The notes: generated from the letters alone by a model not told the origin. A stretch of DNA of 64,000 nt from Brevundimonas sp. NIBR10 (GCF_027912515.1 NZ_CP115464.1:248001-312000), one strand, 5' to 3'. Counted from the first letter of the stretch, positions 6,739-15,683 are shown. A program made the numbers and translations.

Positions 6739-8793
6739 TCAGAACCGGTACGCCACCCCGACGCGGAAATTCCGGCCCGGCATCGGCGCGATGTCCTTGA
6801 GGAAGGACACATGCTCGCGCGCTTCCTCGTCGGTCAGGTTCCGCGCCTCTGCGAAGACGGTGACGTTGCGATCCGCCAGCGGCCTCCACGCTCCCGTCAG
6901 ATTGACCAATGTATAGGCGTCGGTCGGCCGTTCCAGATCGGCGACCCGGTCCTGTTCGGCGACGTGACGGACCTCCAGCGTCGTATCGAACGGCCTGGAC
7001 GTCCAGGCCAGTCGCCCGGTCACCGACCACGGCGGAATGCGCGCTGCGGGCCCCAGATCGGTTTCGGCGTGGACGTAATCGACCGCGCCTTCCAGAGCCA
7101 GTTTCGACGCGCCCGCCTCCCACAACGCATACTCACCCTCGGCCTCGAAGCCGTAGAAGGTCGCGTCGGTCTGCACGAACTGGAAGATCGGGAACTCTTC
7201 GCCCTCGTCGGAGGTGAAGACCCCGCCGGTCGGCCGCTCGTCGATGAAGCCGTCGTACTTCGATCCGTACAGATGCAGGTCGCCCGAAAAGCGCCCGTCG
7301 TCGTAGTGAGCCGTGGCCTCCAACGTGTTGACCTTCTCGGTGTCCAGCGTCAGGTCGCCGGTCTCATAAGCGCCGGTGGCGATGTGCAGGCCGTCGGCGA
7401 ACAGCTCGACCTCGGACGGTGCCCGCTCATTGTGCGCCAGGCTGAGGCCCAGGGACAGGCCGGGTGCCGGCCGCAGGAAGCCGGCGATCGAGGCCGAGAC
7501 ATTGTCGAACTCCCGCTTCAGCTCGGTCACGCCGCCCAGGGGCGTCGCCGACACCGTGTGGCGGTCGTAGCGCAGCCCGCCCTCGAACCCGACACGGCCT
7601 CTATCGATGCGCTGGACCGTATAGATCCCTGCTTCGTCGGTCGTGGAGGTCGGCACAAAGGCTTCCTCGCCGATCGCCTCGAAGGTCCGCGTCAGGCCCT
7701 GGAACCCGATCGCCCCGTTCCACTCGCCGCCGAACAGCGAACTCTTGCGCTGGATCAGATCGACCCGGCCCTCCTGGCCGTCGGAGTTGAAGACGGTGCC
7801 CGGCTCACCCGGCCCCTCGAACTCGGTGTGGGTATATTCGGCATGGCCATAGCTGCCCCGCAGTGTGCGGAAGGGGCCTGCATCGAAATTGTATTCGCCG
7901 CGCACGTCCTCGCGCGTCTGATGCAGCTGGATGAAGACCGTGGGCTCGGCCACCGTGCCGTATTCGCTCTCGGTGTCCTTGTAGGAGACGCCGAAGAACC
8001 CCTTGTCCCCGATATAGCTGCCGCCGACGCCCCAGGCCTTGAGATCCGTGTACGAGTTGGGCTGGGTTCCGCCCGGTCCGCGCGGTTCGCCGTCCTCGTC
8101 CGCCAGACGCTGCGAGCGCGCGGGCGAGGGGATGTCATAGTCGTCGGTGGACCGGCTGACCCCGTCGATGTTGAAGGCGAACGGGCCGGCGCCCACCGTC
8201 ACCCGACCGAAGATCGAACGGCCGTCGTCGACACTGGAGGCCTGGGTCGAGATCACGCCGTCGATGCCGCCCTCAGGCATCTCGGTGGGAATCCGGTTGT
8301 CGAGGATGTTGACCACCCCACCGATGGCCGAGCCGCCGTAGATCAGGGTCGACGGCCCGCGCACCACCTCGATGCGATTGGCCTCGGCCGGGTCGGTGGC
8401 CACGGCATGGTCTGGCGACACCGAGGACGCGTCGATCAGGCCGATGCCGTTGGTCAGGACCTGGACCCTCGGCCCCGACAGGCCCCGGATCACGGGCCGG
8501 CTGGCCCCCGGCGCGAAGCTTGTCGAGCGCAGGCCCGGCTGGCCGGCCAGCAGATCGCCCAGGGACTGAGCCGGGGCGGTGGCCAGGGCCTGTTCGTCGA
8601 TGACGTCGGTGGCGATGGTCGAGGCGCGCTGGCTGACTCCGAACGGGGATGCGGTCACCACCACGTCGTCGAGCACGGCGTCGGGCTGGGCGGGCGGGTT
8701 CGACTGGGCCGCTGCGACGCCGGCCAGGGCGGACGCCGCCGCCGTGAGCAGGAGAAGACGGGCCGTCGAGACGGCGGGGCGATACACGGACAT
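6739..8793 (-). CDS. TonB-dependent receptor, ZnuD-like (zinc uptake)
   Basis: Outer-membrane receptor of 684 residues. A signal peptide (about 1-28, ending GVAAAQ) is followed by a TonB-box-like LDDVVVTAS, a plug domain (about 45-160, with PVIRGLSGPRVQVLTNGIGL and RIEVVRGPSTLIYGGSAIGG) and a beta-barrel ending in RVGVAYRF with terminal Phe. The shape matches the ZnuD family of zinc receptors. Its promoter region carries a Zur-type palindrome shared with the divergent zur gene, which supports zinc as substrate. I chose the ATG at 8793, which has a normal signal peptide; the longer frame to 8820 begins with a TTG inside the operator side. Confidence 0.85.
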   Translation of the reverse strand: MSVYRPAVSTARLLLLTAAASALAGVAAAQSNPPAQPDAVLDDVVVTASPFGVSQRASTIATDVIDEQALATAPAQSLGDLLAGQPGLRSTSFAPGASRPVIRGLSGPRVQVLTNGIGLIDASSVSPDHAVATDPAEANRIEVVRGPSTLIYGGSAIGGVVNILDNRIPTEMPEGGIDGVISTQASSVDDGRSIFGRVTVGAGPFAFNIDGVSRSTDDYDIPSPARSQRLADEDGEPRGPGGTQPNSYTDLKAWGVGGSYIGDKGFFGVSYKDTESEYGTVAEPTVFIQLHQTREDVRGEYNFDAGPFRTLRGSYGHAEYTHTEFEGPGEPGTVFNSDGQEGRVDLIQRKSSLFGGEWNGAIGFQGLTRTFEAIGEEAFVPTSTTDEAGIYTVQRIDRGRVGFEGGLRYDRHTVSATPLGGVTELKREFDNVSASIAGFLRPAPGLSLGLSLAHNERAPSEVELFADGLHIATGAYETGDLTLDTEKVNTLEATAHYDDGRFSGDLHLYGSKYDGFIDERPTGGVFTSDEGEEFPIFQFVQTDATFYGFEAEGEYALWEAGASKLALEGAVDYVHAETDLGPAARIPPWSVTGRLAWTSRPFDTTLEVRHVAEQDRVADLERPTDAYTLVNLTGAWRPLADRNVTVFAEARNLTDEEAREHVSFLKDIAPMPGRNFRVGVAYRF

Positions 8794-8819
8794 GGGAACC
8801 TCGGTCGGGGAGACGATCA

Positions 8820-8840
8820 AGTGTTATGAGATAACATCAC
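8820..8840. promoter_or_regulatory. Zur box between znuD-like gene and zur
   Basis: Palindrome TGTTAT-GAG-ATAACA (8822-8836), extended by GTG/CAC-like flanks, in an otherwise GC-rich region between the divergent zur and the zinc-type TonB receptor. The form agrees with alphaproteobacterial Zur operators (AT-rich ATAACAT half-sites). Confidence 0.75.
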
Positions 8841-8895
8841 ACGACGTCAAGCGCCTTTGGTTGCGGCGGGGCGGCGGAGCCCCTAGCTTCAACCC

Positions 8896-9378
8896 ATGAG
8901 CTGCGGCCACGACCACGACCACGATACCCTCGACGCCGCCGCGATCGACCGGACCCTGGGGGCGGCCGAGGCCCGCTGCACGGCCGAGGGCGAGCGGATG
9001 ACCGCGCCGCGCCGCCGGGTGCTGGAACTGCTTCTGGCGGCCGGGGAGCCGGTCAAGGCCTATGACCTGATCGCCCGCTATGGCACCGACGGCCAGGCCG
9101 CAAAGCCGCCCACCGTCTACCGCGCGCTGGAGTTCCTTGAGCGCAAGGGGATGGCCCACCGGATCGCCTCGATCAGCGCCTATGTCGCCTGCGCGGGATC
9201 CAGCGACGGGGCCGACCACGCCGCCGCCTTCCTGATCTGCGACTGCTGTGGCGCGGCGCAGGAAGTCACCACTCCCGTCGGCCAGACCTTCGCCCTGGCC
9301 GCCGACGCCGCCGGCTATGCGATCGACCGCATCACCATCGAGGGCCACGGCCGGTGTTCCGACTGCCGGACCGCCTGA
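8896..9378 (+). CDS. zur: Zur, zinc-responsive Fur-family repressor
   Basis: Fur-family regulator of 160 residues. The winged helix spans about 25-95 (MTAPRRRVLELLLAAGEPVK and PPTVYRALEFLERKG). The C-terminal dimerisation domain contains the structural zinc motif CDCC near residue 115 and a second CxxC (GRCSDC) near the end, the Zur arrangement. The N-terminus has a His-rich CGHDHDHD stretch that may bind metal. It is divergent from the zinc-type receptor over a palindromic operator, so it probably represses that gene and itself when zinc is ample. Confidence 0.9.
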   Translation: MSCGHDHDHDTLDAAAIDRTLGAAEARCTAEGERMTAPRRRVLELLLAAGEPVKAYDLIARYGTDGQAAKPPTVYRALEFLERKGMAHRIASISAYVACAGSSDGADHAAAFLICDCCGAAQEVTTPVGQTFALAADAAGYAIDRITIEGHGRCSDCRTA

Positions 9379-9425
9379 TCCCGGCGATGCTGGCGCACGC
9401 GACCCGGCGCGCCTAGATTGAGCCC

Positions 9426-10313
9426 ATGGACGCCGCCCTCCTGACCCCGCCCCGCCGCATGACCATCCCGGTCAGCCACCGCTGGGGGGCCGGCGAGATG
9501 TCGGTGCTGGATTTCGGCGATGCGCGCCGTCCCGTCGATCTGGTCTTCGTCCATGCCAACGGCTTCAATGCCGCCACCTATCGGTCCCTGCTGGCGCCCC
9601 TGTCGGCCTCGCTGCGGATTCTCGCCCCCGACCTGCGCGGCCACGGCCAGACCGCCCTGCCGACCGAGACCCGCAACCGCTGGACCTGGCATGACCACCG
9701 CGAGGATCTGGTCGCCCTGCTCGACACGCTCGACGGCCCGCCGGTCGCCCTGGCCGGCCACTCGATGGGCGGCACCTCGTCCCTGCTGGCCGCCGCCGAG
9801 CGACCGGACAAGGTCGCGCGCCTGGTCATGTTCGACCCGGTCGTCCTGCCGCGCGGCCTGAACCTGATGATGGCGATCCCGGGTCTTCGCCAGTGGACGC
9901 GCCACTGGCCGATCACCAAGGGCGCGATCCGACGCCGTGAGCGGTTCGACACCCCGCAGCAGGCCCTCGACTCCTGGCGCGGTCGCGGGGCTTTCAGGGG
10001 CTGGTCCGACATGATGCTGGCCGACTATGTGTCCGGCGCGTTCACCCCGGACGGGGACGGCGTCCGTCTGGCCTGCCCACCCGAGTGGGAGGCCTCGAAC
10101 TACGCCGCCCAGGGCCATGACCCGTGGCGGGCCCTGCGCCGCTTCGACAAACCCGTCCGGGTGCTGAAGGCCGAAAAGGGCTCGGTCTGCAGCCTCGCTC
10201 CAGATCCGCGCCGCCTGCCCCACCTCACCGTCGACACGATCGCCGGCGGCCACCTGTTTCCCATGACCCACCCCGACATCGCCAGAGACGCCCTGTTCGA
10301 CGCAGCGGTGTAG
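9426..10313 (+). CDS. Alpha/beta hydrolase
   Basis: Alpha/beta-hydrolase of 295 residues. It shows the oxyanion segment FVHANGFNAATYRSLLAPLS, the strand and turn APDLRGHGQTALP, the nucleophile elbow GHSMGG (Ser near 116), a lid region (about 150-220) and a C-terminal His in AGGHLFPMTHPD. No signal peptide, so it is probably cytoplasmic. It starts 47 bases after zur and may be read with it. Substrate unknown; esterase, lactonase and haloperoxidase-like members look alike at this level. Confidence 0.8.
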   Translation: MDAALLTPPRRMTIPVSHRWGAGEMSVLDFGDARRPVDLVFVHANGFNAATYRSLLAPLSASLRILAPDLRGHGQTALPTETRNRWTWHDHREDLVALLDTLDGPPVALAGHSMGGTSSLLAAAERPDKVARLVMFDPVVLPRGLNLMMAIPGLRQWTRHWPITKGAIRRRERFDTPQQALDSWRGRGAFRGWSDMMLADYVSGAFTPDGDGVRLACPPEWEASNYAAQGHDPWRALRRFDKPVRVLKAEKGSVCSLAPDPRRLPHLTVDTIAGGHLFPMTHPDIARDALFDAAV

Positions 10314-10426
10314 GTCTCCTCCACGCCAGCCACTTGGCCGATGGGGAGGAGAAGGCACGGCCCGCTTGCGCTCAAGCAGCGAGGCACCGCGGGCCGAGCG
10401 TCAGCGCGCTGCGAAGCCGCCCAAGC

Positions 10427-12310
10427 CTATTGGCAGGCCAGGCACTCGTCGTAGTCGGTCTGGGCGGCCGAAAAGAGGTCCGGCTGGTCCGGGTCGATCT
10501 CGGCCTCGGCCTTGTCCTCGGCGCCCGCGAAGGCGGCGCGTTGCACCGACTTGGAGCGCAGGTAGTAGAGCGATTTGACGCCCTTTTCCCAGGCCGACCA
10601 GTGCAGCATGTGCAGGTCCCATTTGTTGACGTCGCCGGGGATGAACAGGTTGATCGACTGGGCCTGGCAGATTTCGGGCGTCCGGTCGGCCGACAGCTCG
10701 ACCACCCAGCGCTGGTCCAGTTCGAACGCCGTCTTGAAGATGCCCTTCTCGTCGTCGTTCAGGATGTCGAGGTGCTGGACCGAGCCCTCGTTCTCCAGGA
10801 TCGAGTTCCACACCGCATCGGTGTTGTGGCCCTTCAGGTCCAGCAGTTCCTCAAGGTAGGGGTTCTTGACCGCGAACGACCCGGACAGGGTCTTGTGGGT
10901 ATAGATGTTGGCCGGGATCGGCTCGATGCCCGCCGAGGTGCCGCCGCAGATGATCGAGATCGAGGCGGTCGGGGCGATGGCCAGCTTGTGGCTGAACCGC
11001 TCCATGACGCCGCGCTCGGCCGCGTCTTCGCAGGGGCCCTTTTCCTCGGCCAGGACGCGGCTGGCCTTGTCGGCCTCGCGACGCAGATGCTTGAACAACC
11101 GCATGTTCCACGACTTGGCCATGGCGCTCTCGAACGCCACGCCCTGCGCCTGCAGGAAGGAGTGGAAACCCATCAGGCCCAGGCCCACCGACCGCTCGCG
11201 CTTGGCCGAATAGACCGCCGCCTTCATCTCGGGCGGAGCGCGGGTGATGAAATCCTCCAGCACATTGTCCAGGAACCGCATCAGGTCCTCGATGAAGCGG
11301 GGCTCCTCGCGCCACTCCAGGAATTTCTCGGCGTTCACCGACGACAGGCAGCAGACCGCCGTCCGGTCGATGCCCAGGTGGTCGATGCCGGTGTGCAGCA
11401 TGATCTCGCTGCACAGGTTCGACTGTTTGACCTTCAGGCCCAGGTCCTTCTGGTGCTGCGGCATCTGCCGGTTCACCGTGTCGGAGAAGATCAGATAGGG
11501 CTCGCCGGTCTGGAGCCGGATCTCCAGGATCTTCTGCCACAGGGTGCGGGCGTCGACGCGGCGCAGGACCTCGTTGGTCTTGGGCGAACGCAGGCCGAAC
11601 TGGGCGCCGGCCTTCACTGCCTCCATGAACTCGTCGGTGATGTTCAGCCCGTGGTGCAGGTTCAGGGACTTGCGGTTGAAGTCGCCCGAGGGTTTGCGGA
11701 TCTCCAGGAACTCCTCGATCTCCGGATGGTGGACGTCCAGATAGACCGCCGCCGAACCCCGGCGCAGCGACCCCTGGCTGATCGCCAGCGTCAGCGAATC
11801 CATCACGCGGATGAAGGGGATGATGCCCGAGGTCTGGCCGGCACCCTTGACCTTCTCGCCGATGGAGCGGACCCCGCCCCAGTAGGTGCCGATGCCGCCA
11901 CCGTTCGAGGCCAGGGACACGTTCTCGTTCCACACCTGCTGGATGCCGTCCAGGCTGTCGGACACCGCGTTCAGGAAGCAGGAGATGGGCAGGCCGCGGT
12001 TCGCGCCGCCGTTCGACAGCACCGGCGTCGAGGGCATGAACCAGAGCCTGGACATATAGTCATAGACCCGCTGGGCATGGTCATGGTCGTCGGCATAGGC
12101 CGTGGCCACCCGGGCGAACATGTCCTGATAGCTTTCGCCGGCCAGCAGGTAGCGATCCTCCAGCGTCTTCTTGCCGAAGTCGGTCAGCAGGTCGTCACGC
12201 GAGCGGTCCAGATCCAGGCTGCGGACCACGGAAAGCTGCGGCCTGGCCGTCCCTCGATCGCCCGAAAGCGAAGCGAATTCCGAGGTCTTGTACGCTTCTA
12301 GGCCAGCCAT
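10427..12310 (-). CDS. nrdA: Ribonucleoside-diphosphate reductase, large subunit (class I)
   Basis: Catalytic subunit of 627 residues that reduces ribonucleotides to deoxyribonucleotides. The active-site signatures are present: the redox Cys in LPISCFLNAVSDS, the radical Cys within QSNLCSEIM, the loop GGGIGTYWGGVRSIGEKVKG, and PTASISIICGGTSAGIEP. The C-terminus ends CLACQ, the mobile redox pair that hands electrons to the active site. The N-terminal ATP-cone domain is absent: the protein starts about 35 residues before the ten-stranded barrel, so dATP inhibition through a cone is not expected. nrdB is not in the window. Palindromes upstream (12361-12441) may be operators. Confidence 0.93.
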   Translation of the reverse strand: MAGLEAYKTSEFASLSGDRGTARPQLSVVRSLDLDRSRDDLLTDFGKKTLEDRYLLAGESYQDMFARVATAYADDHDHAQRVYDYMSRLWFMPSTPVLSNGGANRGLPISCFLNAVSDSLDGIQQVWNENVSLASNGGGIGTYWGGVRSIGEKVKGAGQTSGIIPFIRVMDSLTLAISQGSLRRGSAAVYLDVHHPEIEEFLEIRKPSGDFNRKSLNLHHGLNITDEFMEAVKAGAQFGLRSPKTNEVLRRVDARTLWQKILEIRLQTGEPYLIFSDTVNRQMPQHQKDLGLKVKQSNLCSEIMLHTGIDHLGIDRTAVCCLSSVNAEKFLEWREEPRFIEDLMRFLDNVLEDFITRAPPEMKAAVYSAKRERSVGLGLMGFHSFLQAQGVAFESAMAKSWNMRLFKHLRREADKASRVLAEEKGPCEDAAERGVMERFSHKLAIAPTASISIICGGTSAGIEPIPANIYTHKTLSGSFAVKNPYLEELLDLKGHNTDAVWNSILENEGSVQHLDILNDDEKGIFKTAFELDQRWVVELSADRTPEICQAQSINLFIPGDVNKWDLHMLHWSAWEKGVKSLYYLRSKSVQRAAFAGAEDKAEAEIDPDQPDLFSAAQTDYDECLACQ

Positions 12311-12360
12311 GTTTCGTCAACGTCCTGAACAAAATCGCAAGTGAAGCCGCTCATGGCCGG

Positions 12361-12441
12361 ACACAGCATCTTGTGGCCGAACCATCCCCTGAGCCCACAT
12401 ATAGGGCACAGATGGCTAACGACCCGTCAACGGGGTTGACG
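12361..12441. promoter_or_regulatory. Candidate operators between nrdA and the PAP2 gene
   Basis: Three dyads lie in this 257-base gap. ACAC-N8-GTGG (12361-12376) and CCAC-N8-CACA (12395-12410) vaguely resemble NrdR boxes. CGTCAAC-GGG-GTTGACG (12425-12441) is a perfect 7+7 palindrome of unknown regulator. The NrdR assignment is weak. Confidence 0.3.
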
Positions 12442-12534
12442 ATCACTTTGTTCGCGAATCAGTCAGGGAAGGCGGGACAAGCCTGTGGAAACACGGTGAC
12501 GCGCATACGACCCCGCGATCACGAGCGCGTGAGG

Positions 12535-12559
12535 GGAACGGCGGGCCAGCTTGGCCGTT
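12535..12559 (+). promoter_or_regulatory. EcfG promoter of the PAP2 gene
   Basis: GGAAC (12535-12539), 16-base spacer, CGTT (12556-12559): exact consensus. Only 8 bases separate CGTT from the ATG at 12568, so the transcript would start at or next to the start codon. Confidence 0.7.
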
Positions 12560-12567
12560 AGGCGACG

Positions 12568-13338
12568 ATGCAAAGTTCCGACCTGATGCCCTTCGCGCGC
12601 CGCGCCTACCGCCTCGCCCGCACCGAATTCGCCGTCCTCGGTGCCCTGCTCATCATTGCCTTCGGGATCATGACCTTCATCGAGGTCGCCGACGACATGA
12701 CCGAGGCCGACGGCCAGGCCTTCGACCAGATGGTGCTGTCCGCCCTGCGCCCCTTCGCCGACGATCCGGGTCGCCCCTGGGGGCCGTGGTGGCTGAAGGA
12801 GGCGGCGGCCGACCTGACGTCGCTGGGCGGGATATCGGTCCTGACCCTGTTCGCCGCCATCGTGATCGTGTTCCTGATCAGCCAGAGAAAACGCCTGTCG
12901 GCCCTGCTGCTGGTGCTGGGCCTGATCGGCGGTGTCGCCCTGTCGGAGGGTTTGAAGGCCGTCTTCGCGCGCGCCCGCCCGCCCGCGATCTATCAGGCGA
13001 CCGAGACCATCAATGCCAGCTTCCCCTCGGGCCATGCCCTTCTGTCGGCGGTCTTCTACCTGTCGCTCGGCGTCATGCTGACCCGCGCCTTCCCGGAGAA
13101 GCATTTCAAGGCCTACGTCCTGGGCGTCGCCATCCTGATCGCCCTTCTGGTCGGCCTGACCCGGATCTATCTGGGTGCCCACTGGGCCTCGGACGTGTTT
13201 GCGGGCTGGAGCGTGGGCGCCGCCTGGGCCATGGCCCTGTGGCTGGTCTCCTACGCCATCGAGCGCCGCCAGAAGACCCACCACGCGGCGCTTCAGGACG
13301 CCCCGTCCCCGACGGCCGAGAGCGGGTCTGTCGCCTGA
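12568..13338 (+). CDS. PAP2-family membrane phosphatase
   Basis: Integral membrane phosphatase of 256 residues with about six helices. The three PAP2 motifs are present: K130-x6-RP (KAVFARARP), PSGH at 153-156, and TR-x5-H-x3-D (R199, H205, D209). Such enzymes dephosphorylate phosphatidic acid, undecaprenyl diphosphate or lipid A. The exact EcfG promoter ends 8 bases before the ATG, implying a leaderless stress transcript; an internal ATG at residue 7 (12586) is a possible alternative start. A diacylglycerol-kinase-like gene about 3 kb away has the same promoter design, which suggests stress-linked lipid phosphate turnover. Confidence 0.87.
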   Translation: MQSSDLMPFARRAYRLARTEFAVLGALLIIAFGIMTFIEVADDMTEADGQAFDQMVLSALRPFADDPGRPWGPWWLKEAAADLTSLGGISVLTLFAAIVIVFLISQRKRLSALLLVLGLIGGVALSEGLKAVFARARPPAIYQATETINASFPSGHALLSAVFYLSLGVMLTRAFPEKHFKAYVLGVAILIALLVGLTRIYLGAHWASDVFAGWSVGAAWAMALWLVSYAIERRQKTHHAALQDAPSPTAESGSVA

Positions 13339-13413
13339 GATCAGGAGAAGTCGCGACTGATCTCCCGGCAGAAGGCTAAAACCAGCCCCCAGGCCCAAAC
13401 CCAGGCGCAGCCC

Positions 13414-13821
13414 ATGACCACCCACACCGCCGCCTGCGACTGCGGCCAGTTGTCGATCACCGTGGAGGGCGAGCCGCGCGGCGTCGGCCTGTGCCACTGC
13501 CTGTCCTGCCAACGCCGGACCGGCAGCGTGTTCGCGACCCTGGCTGGGTTCCGACCGCCCTGGACCGTCACCGGAGAGGCCACGGAGTACGTCCGTACCG
13601 GCGACCAGGGCGCGCGGTTCCGCTTTCGCTTCTGCCCGACCTGCGGCTCCAACGTCTTCCATACCGAGGACGGCTACGAGGATCGCTCGGTCTCGATCGC
13701 GGTGGGCTGTTTCGCAGACCCGCAGTTCCCGCCGCCGTCCGACAGCGTTTACGACATCCGCCGTCACCCCTGGGTCGTCCTGCCGGCCGACGTCGAGGTG
13801 TTCGAGCGCGATCCCGACTGA
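13414..13821 (+). CDS. GFA-family zinc protein (glutathione-dependent formaldehyde-activating type)
   Basis: Protein of 135 residues with the complete zinc-cysteine set of the Gfa/CENP-V family: CDCG near the start, GLCHCLSCQRRTGSVFATLA (CxC-x2-C), and FCPTCGSNVFH. Family members bind two zinc ions and some add glutathione to formaldehyde, but most are uncharacterised. It stands alone between a PAP2 gene and a convergent phosphoesterase. Function in this organism is not evident. Confidence 0.85.
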   Translation: MTTHTAACDCGQLSITVEGEPRGVGLCHCLSCQRRTGSVFATLAGFRPPWTVTGEATEYVRTGDQGARFRFRFCPTCGSNVFHTEDGYEDRSVSIAVGCFADPQFPPPSDSVYDIRRHPWVVLPADVEVFERDPD

Positions 13822-13826
13822 CGGAT

Positions 13827-14684
13827 TCAGCTCGCCGCCGTCTCCAGCACGCCTGCCGCCTGCGGATCGGGAGCCGTCTCGGCGTGGCGCGTGTCCTGGC
13901 GGCGCGGTAGACGCCAGGTCTGGCCGCGTTCCAGCACCGAGCCGGTCCACTGGATCACCGTCACGATGATCTCGTGCGGCGTCCACACGACCTCGTTGAA
14001 GCTGGGCGGCGCGCCCCGCTCGCGGTGCGACAGGGTTCCGCACCCGACCGCATAGGAACAGCGGTCCGACAGGTCGATCGGCAGGGCGAAGGGGATGTGG
14101 GTATGGCCCGTCATGATCAGATCGACCCCCGCCTCGGCGAAGATGACGGCGGCGCGCTCGCCGCGCTTGACGTCGCCGGTCATGGGGGTGCCGATCATCT
14201 CGATCAGCGGGTGGTGACAGGCCAGGATACGCAGGGCCCGGGGCGGGGCCTGACGCAGGGCCGTCGCCGCCCGTCGCGTCTGGCCCAGGTCGATGACGCC
14301 CTTGGACCAGTTCAGCCGAGCCTGCCATCCCCGCGCCGTGGTCACGCCGCGCACCATCAGGGTGTCCGAGCGGAACTCGCCGTCGTGGGCCGGATGGCCG
14401 GTCGCCGCCTCGAACGCCCGCCACGGCCAGAACAGCCGGTCCAGGGCGCTGTAATAGGGCACGTCATGATTGCCGACGACAACGAAGCTGGGTTCCGGCA
14501 TGGCCCGTATCCACTCGCCGGCGGCGCGAAACTCGTCGGGCAGGCCCTTCTGGGTCACGTCGCCGGTGATCAGGATCAGGTCGACCGGGTCGGCGTGAGC
14601 ATAGTCGAGCGCGGCGGCGCAGGCGCGCTTGTGCTCGACACCGAAGTGAACGTCGGAAAACTGGATCAGGCGGCCACTGCTCAC
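13827..14684 (-). CDS. Calcineurin-like metallophosphoesterase
   Basis: Metallophosphoesterase of 285 residues with the ordered metal-binding motifs: FSDVHFG, ITGDVTQKG, VVGNHDVP, ACHHPL and TGHTHIP. These five blocks match the CpdA/Icc-type cytosolic phosphodiesterases and UDP-diacylglucosamine hydrolases. The C-terminal 60 residues add a beta domain seen in some DAG-kinase-linked members. It begins 4 bases after the end of the diacylglycerol-kinase-like gene, so both are probably one transcript, started by the EcfG promoter at 15684-15708. Substrate could be a phospholipid head group or cyclic nucleotide; the sequence alone does not decide. Confidence 0.82.
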   Translation of the reverse strand: MSSGRLIQFSDVHFGVEHKRACAAALDYAHADPVDLILITGDVTQKGLPDEFRAAGEWIRAMPEPSFVVVGNHDVPYYSALDRLFWPWRAFEAATGHPAHDGEFRSDTLMVRGVTTARGWQARLNWSKGVIDLGQTRRAATALRQAPPRALRILACHHPLIEMIGTPMTGDVKRGERAAVIFAEAGVDLIMTGHTHIPFALPIDLSDRCSYAVGCGTLSHRERGAPPSFNEVVWTPHEIIVTVIQWTGSVLERGQTWRLPRRQDTRHAETAPDPQAAGVLETAAS

Positions 14685-14688
14685 CCGC

Positions 14689-15675
14689 TCAAACGCTGTC
14701 TTCCGCCGCCGGCGGATTGGGGGCCAGGGCCTGGAAGGCGCGGGGGATGAAGGTGATGCGCGTCTCGTGCGGCAACAGGGTCGGTTCGCCGTCGATCACG
14801 GCGGGAATCTTCGAGCGCCCCCAGACGTCGATGATGCGCGCCGGCTTGGTGGTGACCGAGGCATCCTTGCGCCAGTCGCTGAACAGGGCCGTCGCCGCCA
14901 GACGGAAGGCCTGAGACGTATCCGACGGGTCCATCGCGGCGGCCTCCAGCCCGACCGGCTCGTCCAAGGCGCGAGAGATCATCGGGCTGATCAGGACCAG
15001 GGCCTCGGTCTTCTTCCTCGGCGCGCCATCCAAGGAGAACCGCAACCGGCCGGTAAACGCGCGGCGCAGGGCGCGTCGCCCATAGGCCCAGGCCAGGGAG
15101 AGCTTGCCGGTCCGCATAGCTTCCCGCGCCGGTGCCCACAGGGCGGGCGACCCCAGGATCGCCGCACAATAGAAGGCCTCGCCCTGGACCATGCCGCCGG
15201 AGACGGACTGGGGCGCGCCGTCCTCGAGGGCGCTGCGCAGGGCCGCCTTCCAGTCCGTGGTGCCGTACAGGGCCTTGGGCAGCATGTTCATCGTGCCGCC
15301 GGGCAGGGGGGCGACCAGAGGGCCCTTGGGTCCGGCCTTCGACGCGACTGCGCGGGCCGTACCGTCTCCGGCCAGCACGAACAGTACATCGGGCTTCGAC
15401 GTCAGGGCCTCGTCGATCTGGGCGTCGATCCGGCTGCCGTCCAGCGACACCACCTCGGACTCGCACGGATACTCGGCCAGGATGGTCTCGACCTCTCCGG
15501 CCGCCCTTGGCCCCACCGAGCCGGACAAGGGATTGACCAGAACGACCACCCGCTTGATCTCGACGTGGGTCGTCAGGGTGCGGACCTCCATGGCAGCGGC
15601 CTCGGCCATCTGCGCATCGGTCGATGAATCATCCGCCGTCGATGCGGTCGGCCGGTCGGTGAATGTCTCGGTCAT
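14689..15675 (-). CDS. Diacylglycerol kinase-like lipid kinase
   Basis: Protein of 328 residues of the DAGK catalytic family (YegS/DgkB type). It has VVVLVNPLSGS (about 43-53), the nucleotide-binding LAGDGTARAV (GDGT at 103-106) and APLPGGTMNMLPKAL (about 120-134), the GGTxN motif. These kinases phosphorylate diacylglycerol, ceramide or related lipids with ATP. The first 35 residues are a Thr/Ser/Asp-rich tail. An exact EcfG promoter ends 8 bases before this ATG, so the message would be practically leaderless and stress-induced. It is coupled to the phosphoesterase downstream (4-base gap). Confidence 0.85.
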   Translation of the reverse strand: MTETFTDRPTASTADDSSTDAQMAEAAAMEVRTLTTHVEIKRVVVLVNPLSGSVGPRAAGEVETILAEYPCESEVVSLDGSRIDAQIDEALTSKPDVLFVLAGDGTARAVASKAGPKGPLVAPLPGGTMNMLPKALYGTTDWKAALRSALEDGAPQSVSGGMVQGEAFYCAAILGSPALWAPAREAMRTGKLSLAWAYGRRALRRAFTGRLRFSLDGAPRKKTEALVLISPMISRALDEPVGLEAAAMDPSDTSQAFRLAATALFSDWRKDASVTTKPARIIDVWGRSKIPAVIDGEPTLLPHETRITFIPRAFQALAPNPPAAEDSV

Positions 15676-15683
15676 GGCGCACG

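Noticed and set aside
6637..8829. Open frame of 730 codons on the plus strand
   Set aside because: Mirror of the ZnuD-like receptor; composition is typical of antisense frames in GC-rich DNA.
10124..12301. Open frame of 725 codons on the plus strand
   Set aside because: Antisense to nrdA, which is unmistakable.
12463..14424. Open frame of 653 codons on the minus strand across the PAP2 and GFA genes
   Set aside because: Overlaps three well-supported genes on either strand and has no motif.
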